A DNA stretch of 64,000 nucleotides. It comes from Tateyamaria pelophila (GTDB taxonomy: Bacteria; Pseudomonadota; Alphaproteobacteria; Rhodobacterales; Rhodobacteraceae). The stretch spans positions 1-64,000 of the forward strand of contig NZ_JAIMIA010000014.1 in the NCBI RefSeq assembly GCF_019966495.1, given 5' to 3'. Below, piece by piece: positions 62,017 to 64,000 of this stretch; the stretch's first letter is position 1, and each line of letters begins with the position of its first letter. The position numbers and the translations under genes were made by a program. Under the pieces are notes generated by a model. That model was not told the origin of the DNA. It did not search any database and saw only the letters and a program-made list of their open reading frames with translations.

Positions 62017-63216
62017 TCATGTCGCAGATGTATCGTCCCGCTCACCGTTCAGCGGCTTCAGATCATAGCGTGCTGCGATCTGCCAGACATGATCGGGGAT
62101 CATATTCTTCATTTTCGCGGGCAGCGCGCGGCGCAGATGCAGGATTGTCTCGGCGGCTTTCATCTCGACCCGTGTACGCGCGAATTCGAGCCCGCGCGGG
62201 CCTGTGCGCGGTTGCAGCCAACTGACGATAGGGCGCACCCAGTCGGGCATACGGCGCAAGGGCAACCCTCCGGCCGCGCGGGCGGTGTTGGCAATGAACC
62301 CCTTGACCGCAGCCTTCCGTTTGCCGCGACTGCCCACGGGCTGCAATGTAATCGTGTCCCCTAACCCGTCCAGCATTTCGGCCCCGCTCGCATTACGCAC
62401 GAGCACCCACTGTTCCCCCTCGCCCGCCATGTACCCCACCGTAATATCGGCCAGCACGTTAGTGTAATCGACACAGGTCCGGCAGGTCAGCGGAAAGAAA
62501 TCCGACGGCAAGTCCGAAATGGGCAGTTTCAGGAACGGGATCAGCCGTTGCCGCCCGTCATCAAAGCGCAATTCAACCCGGTAATCCGCACGGAATTCCA
62601 GATAGTTGATGCTGTCGGGGTCCTCATCCAACAAAGCCAGAAACTGATGGAAATTCTCGGTTGTCGTGTTGTCCGAACAAGGCGTGCCAATGACATAAAG
62701 CCGCTCTAGCCCCAACCGGGTCTCCAGCTTGCGCAAGGCATAGACCTGACAGGGGATGCCGATCAGCGCTAAACGGTTAAAGCCCCGCGCCTGCGCCTCT
62801 TCCAGCAGGGCCAACAGCGGCGCGTATCCCATCCGCATGCCCCGCGCCCGCGCCATATCAGCGGGGTCGGTGATGAGCGCCGGTTGCGGCTTCCAGCGAT
62901 CCTCGGCATCGGGCACCATTGTCAGCACCGCATCGACCTTGCCTTTGGACAAAAGATCGGCGCCCAGACCGGTGGTGATACCGGTCCATTGTGCGCCATC
63001 CGCAGGCTGCGCCATGCGCGCGCGGTGCATCGCCTGCACGGGGCCGAAAAACAGCTCGTCCCCGTCGCCGCGACTGCGTCCATGAACGGCCTGCTCCATG
63101 CCCGGATAGTCCGGCTTGATGAACTGGCACGCGGTGCCGCAGGCCGACGGGTCCGCCATGCGCGACACGCCGCAATCAGTACACAGACTGCGCGGAACGG
63201 GATCGCGCAGCTTCAT
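62017..63216 (-). CDS. FrhB/BciB-family iron-sulfur flavoprotein
   Basis: This 399-residue protein belongs to the coenzyme F420 hydrogenase beta-subunit family. It has an N-terminal cysteine cluster (CTDCGVSR and ACGTAC, about 12-30), [20 protein letters not shown] and [17 protein letters not shown] in the FAD/F4-binding domain, and [19 protein letters not shown] near 246. This pattern matches plant/cyanobacterial BciB and HCAR, which reduce (bacterio)chlorophyll intermediates with ferredoxin. No other photosynthesis gene is in the window, so a broader ferredoxin-linked reductase role is more likely. It overlaps nadK by 4 bases. Confidence 0.8.
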   Translation of the reverse strand: MKLRDPVPRSLCTDCGVSRMADPSACGTACQFIKPDYPGMEQAVHGRSRGDGDELFFGPVQAMHRARMAQPADGAQWTGITTGLGADLLSKGKVDAVLTMVPDAEDRWKPQPALITDPADMARARGMRMGYAPLLALLEEAQARGFNRLALIGIPCQVYALRKLETRLGLERLYVIGTPCSDNTTTENFHQFLALLDEDPDSINYLEFRADYRVELRFDDGRQRLIPFLKLPISDLPSDFFPLTCRTCVDYTNVLADITVGYMAGEGEQWVLVRNASGAEMLDGLGDTITLQPVGSRGKRKAAVKGFIANTARAAGGLPLRRMPDWVRPIVSWLQPRTGPRGLEFARTRVEMKAAETILHLRRALPAKMKNMIPDHVWQIAARYDLKPLNGERDDTSAT

Positions 63217-63974
63217 GTGAACTGCTCCGAGATCAGCCGCTCTTCAAGCCCGTGACCAGGGTCAAACAGAATGCGGTGGACAACGCTGGGTTCCGACCGG
63301 ATTTCGACCGCCTCGACATTTTCGAACGATCGCGAGTCCGCCTCTGCCATCACCGGGCGCTTTTCACTTTCCAGAACATCGAACCGCACATGGGCTGTTT
63401 TGGGCAACAACGCGCCACGCCAGCGACGCGGGCGAAAGGCGGCAACGGCCGTCAGGGCCAGAACATCCGATCCGATGGGCAAAACCGGACCGTGCGCCGA
63501 GTAGTTATACGCCGTCGAGCCCGCAGGCGTCGCCACCAGCGCGCCGTCACACACCAGTTCCTCCATGCGCAAACGCCCATCGACGGAAATGCGTAGCTTG
63601 GCCGCTTGCGGACCGGCGCGCAGCAGCGAAACTTCGTTGATCGCGAGCGCCTTGTTCACAGTGCCATCCGCATCCCAGGTGGTCATCGACAACGGGTTCA
63701 CCTCTGCCTCTTCGGCAGCTTGCAGGCGGTCCACCAGATTGCTTTCGCGGTATTCGTTCATCAGAAAGCCGATCGTGCCGCGATTCATACCGTAAACCGG
63801 TGCGGCCAGGTGCTCGGTGTCATGCAGGGTCTGCAACATGAAACCATCGCCCCCGAGTGCCACGATAATATCCGCGTTCTCCGGGTCAACGTCCCCGTAT
63901 CGCCCGATCAACGTCGCACGCGCCGTCTGCGCCACTGCTGCCCGACTTGCCGCAAAGGCGATCCTGAGGCTCAT
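63213..63974 (-). CDS. nadK: NAD kinase
   Basis: This 253-residue enzyme phosphorylates NAD to NADP. It has the GGDGFML catalytic motif (about 41-47, with the general base Asp), the conserved [19 protein letters not shown] and the [18 protein letters not shown] loop that binds the nucleotide. It is complete within the window and is the first gene of a pair with the FrhB/BciB-type protein (4-base overlap). The last 26 bases of the window lie upstream of it and show no gene. Confidence 0.94.
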   Translation of the reverse strand: MSLRIAFAASRAAVAQTARATLIGRYGDVDPENADIIVALGGDGFMLQTLHDTEHLAAPVYGMNRGTIGFLMNEYRESNLVDRLQAAEEAEVNPLSMTTWDADGTVNKALAINEVSLLRAGPQAAKLRISVDGRLRMEELVCDGALVATPAGSTAYNYSAHGPVLPIGSDVLALTAVAAFRPRRWRGALLPKTAHVRFDVLESEKRPVMAEADSRSFENVEAVEIRSEPSVVHRILFDPGHGLEERLISEQFT

Positions 63975-64000
63975 CCATATTTCCTATTGCTTCCGTTCTG

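Noticed and set aside
60874..62364. 496-codon rightward open frame opposite the peptidase-like and FrhB genes
   Set aside because: It spans the antisense of two genes and their gap, and shows no domain.
62017..63974. Start of a photosynthesis gene cluster
   Set aside because: Only one BciB-like gene is present; its partner is NAD kinase and no bch, crt or puf gene is visible.
1..64000. CRISPR array, rRNA operon or complete tRNA gene
   Set aside because: No regularly spaced repeats, rRNA-like stretch or full cloverleaf was seen; the only tRNA-like piece is the T-arm at 28510.

Overview
The window looks like chromosomal DNA of a marine alphaproteobacterium of the Roseobacter group (Rhodobacteraceae). 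This rests on high GC, many ATGA and TGATG gene overlaps, one TRAP and one tripartite tricarboxylate (TTT) uptake system, DmdB- and DmdC-like enzymes of the DMSP type, a cdd-deoA-deoB-upp salvage block, and an intergenic hairpin repeat that I recall as typical of these bacteria. Species cannot be read from the sequence.

Left part (1-5534): an IS256-family element enters from the left edge and truncates a cyclic-nucleotide-binding (Popeye-like) membrane protein. A DUF202 protein follows. Next come a cytochrome b561 and two PepSY proteins, divergently arranged around an OmpR-type response regulator and a histidine kinase. Then (5820-12117) come a class III cyclase with TPRs, a GST, an isocitrate-lyase/PEP-mutase family enzyme and a complete TRAP transporter.

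Centre (12621-28317), the most interesting region: a RiPP cluster of the TOMM (thiazole/oxazole-modified) type. It has a 74-residue precursor with a nitrile-hydratase-like leader ending in Cys-Cys, a fused cyclodehydratase (C domain plus YcaO), a SagB-type azoline dehydrogenase, a cytochrome P450, a tryptophan-halogenase-like flavoprotein, a second FAD oxidoreductase and a small unknown protein. An 1842-residue Ser/Thr kinase-ATPase-GAF-cyclase-PilZ-like protein starts 3 bases after the halogenase-like gene. A cyclase-alpha/beta hydrolase fusion follows it. I read this as a halogenase- and P450-decorated azole peptide pathway tied to its own kinase/cyclase signalling protein.

Right part: a MerR regulator with a LiuR-like palindrome, two acyl-CoA dehydrogenases, a GST, a thiolase, a tandem NTF2-like protein and a bifunctional hydratase/3-hydroxyacyl-CoA dehydrogenase form fatty/branched acyl-CoA degradation (28721-37785). 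Next are an acetyltransferase, a sulfotransferase, a DmdB-like ligase, an FAD-linked 2-hydroxyacid dehydrogenase with a LysR regulator, the tctCAB transporter with an FMN-dependent 2-hydroxyacid dehydrogenase, propionyl-CoA synthetase, two small exported paralogues and malic enzyme. The end (54941-63974) holds a VOC-bicupin protein, the cdd-deoA-deoB-upp salvage genes, a SPOR protein, a peptidase-like pseudoenzyme, an FrhB/BciB-type iron-sulfur flavoprotein and NAD kinase.
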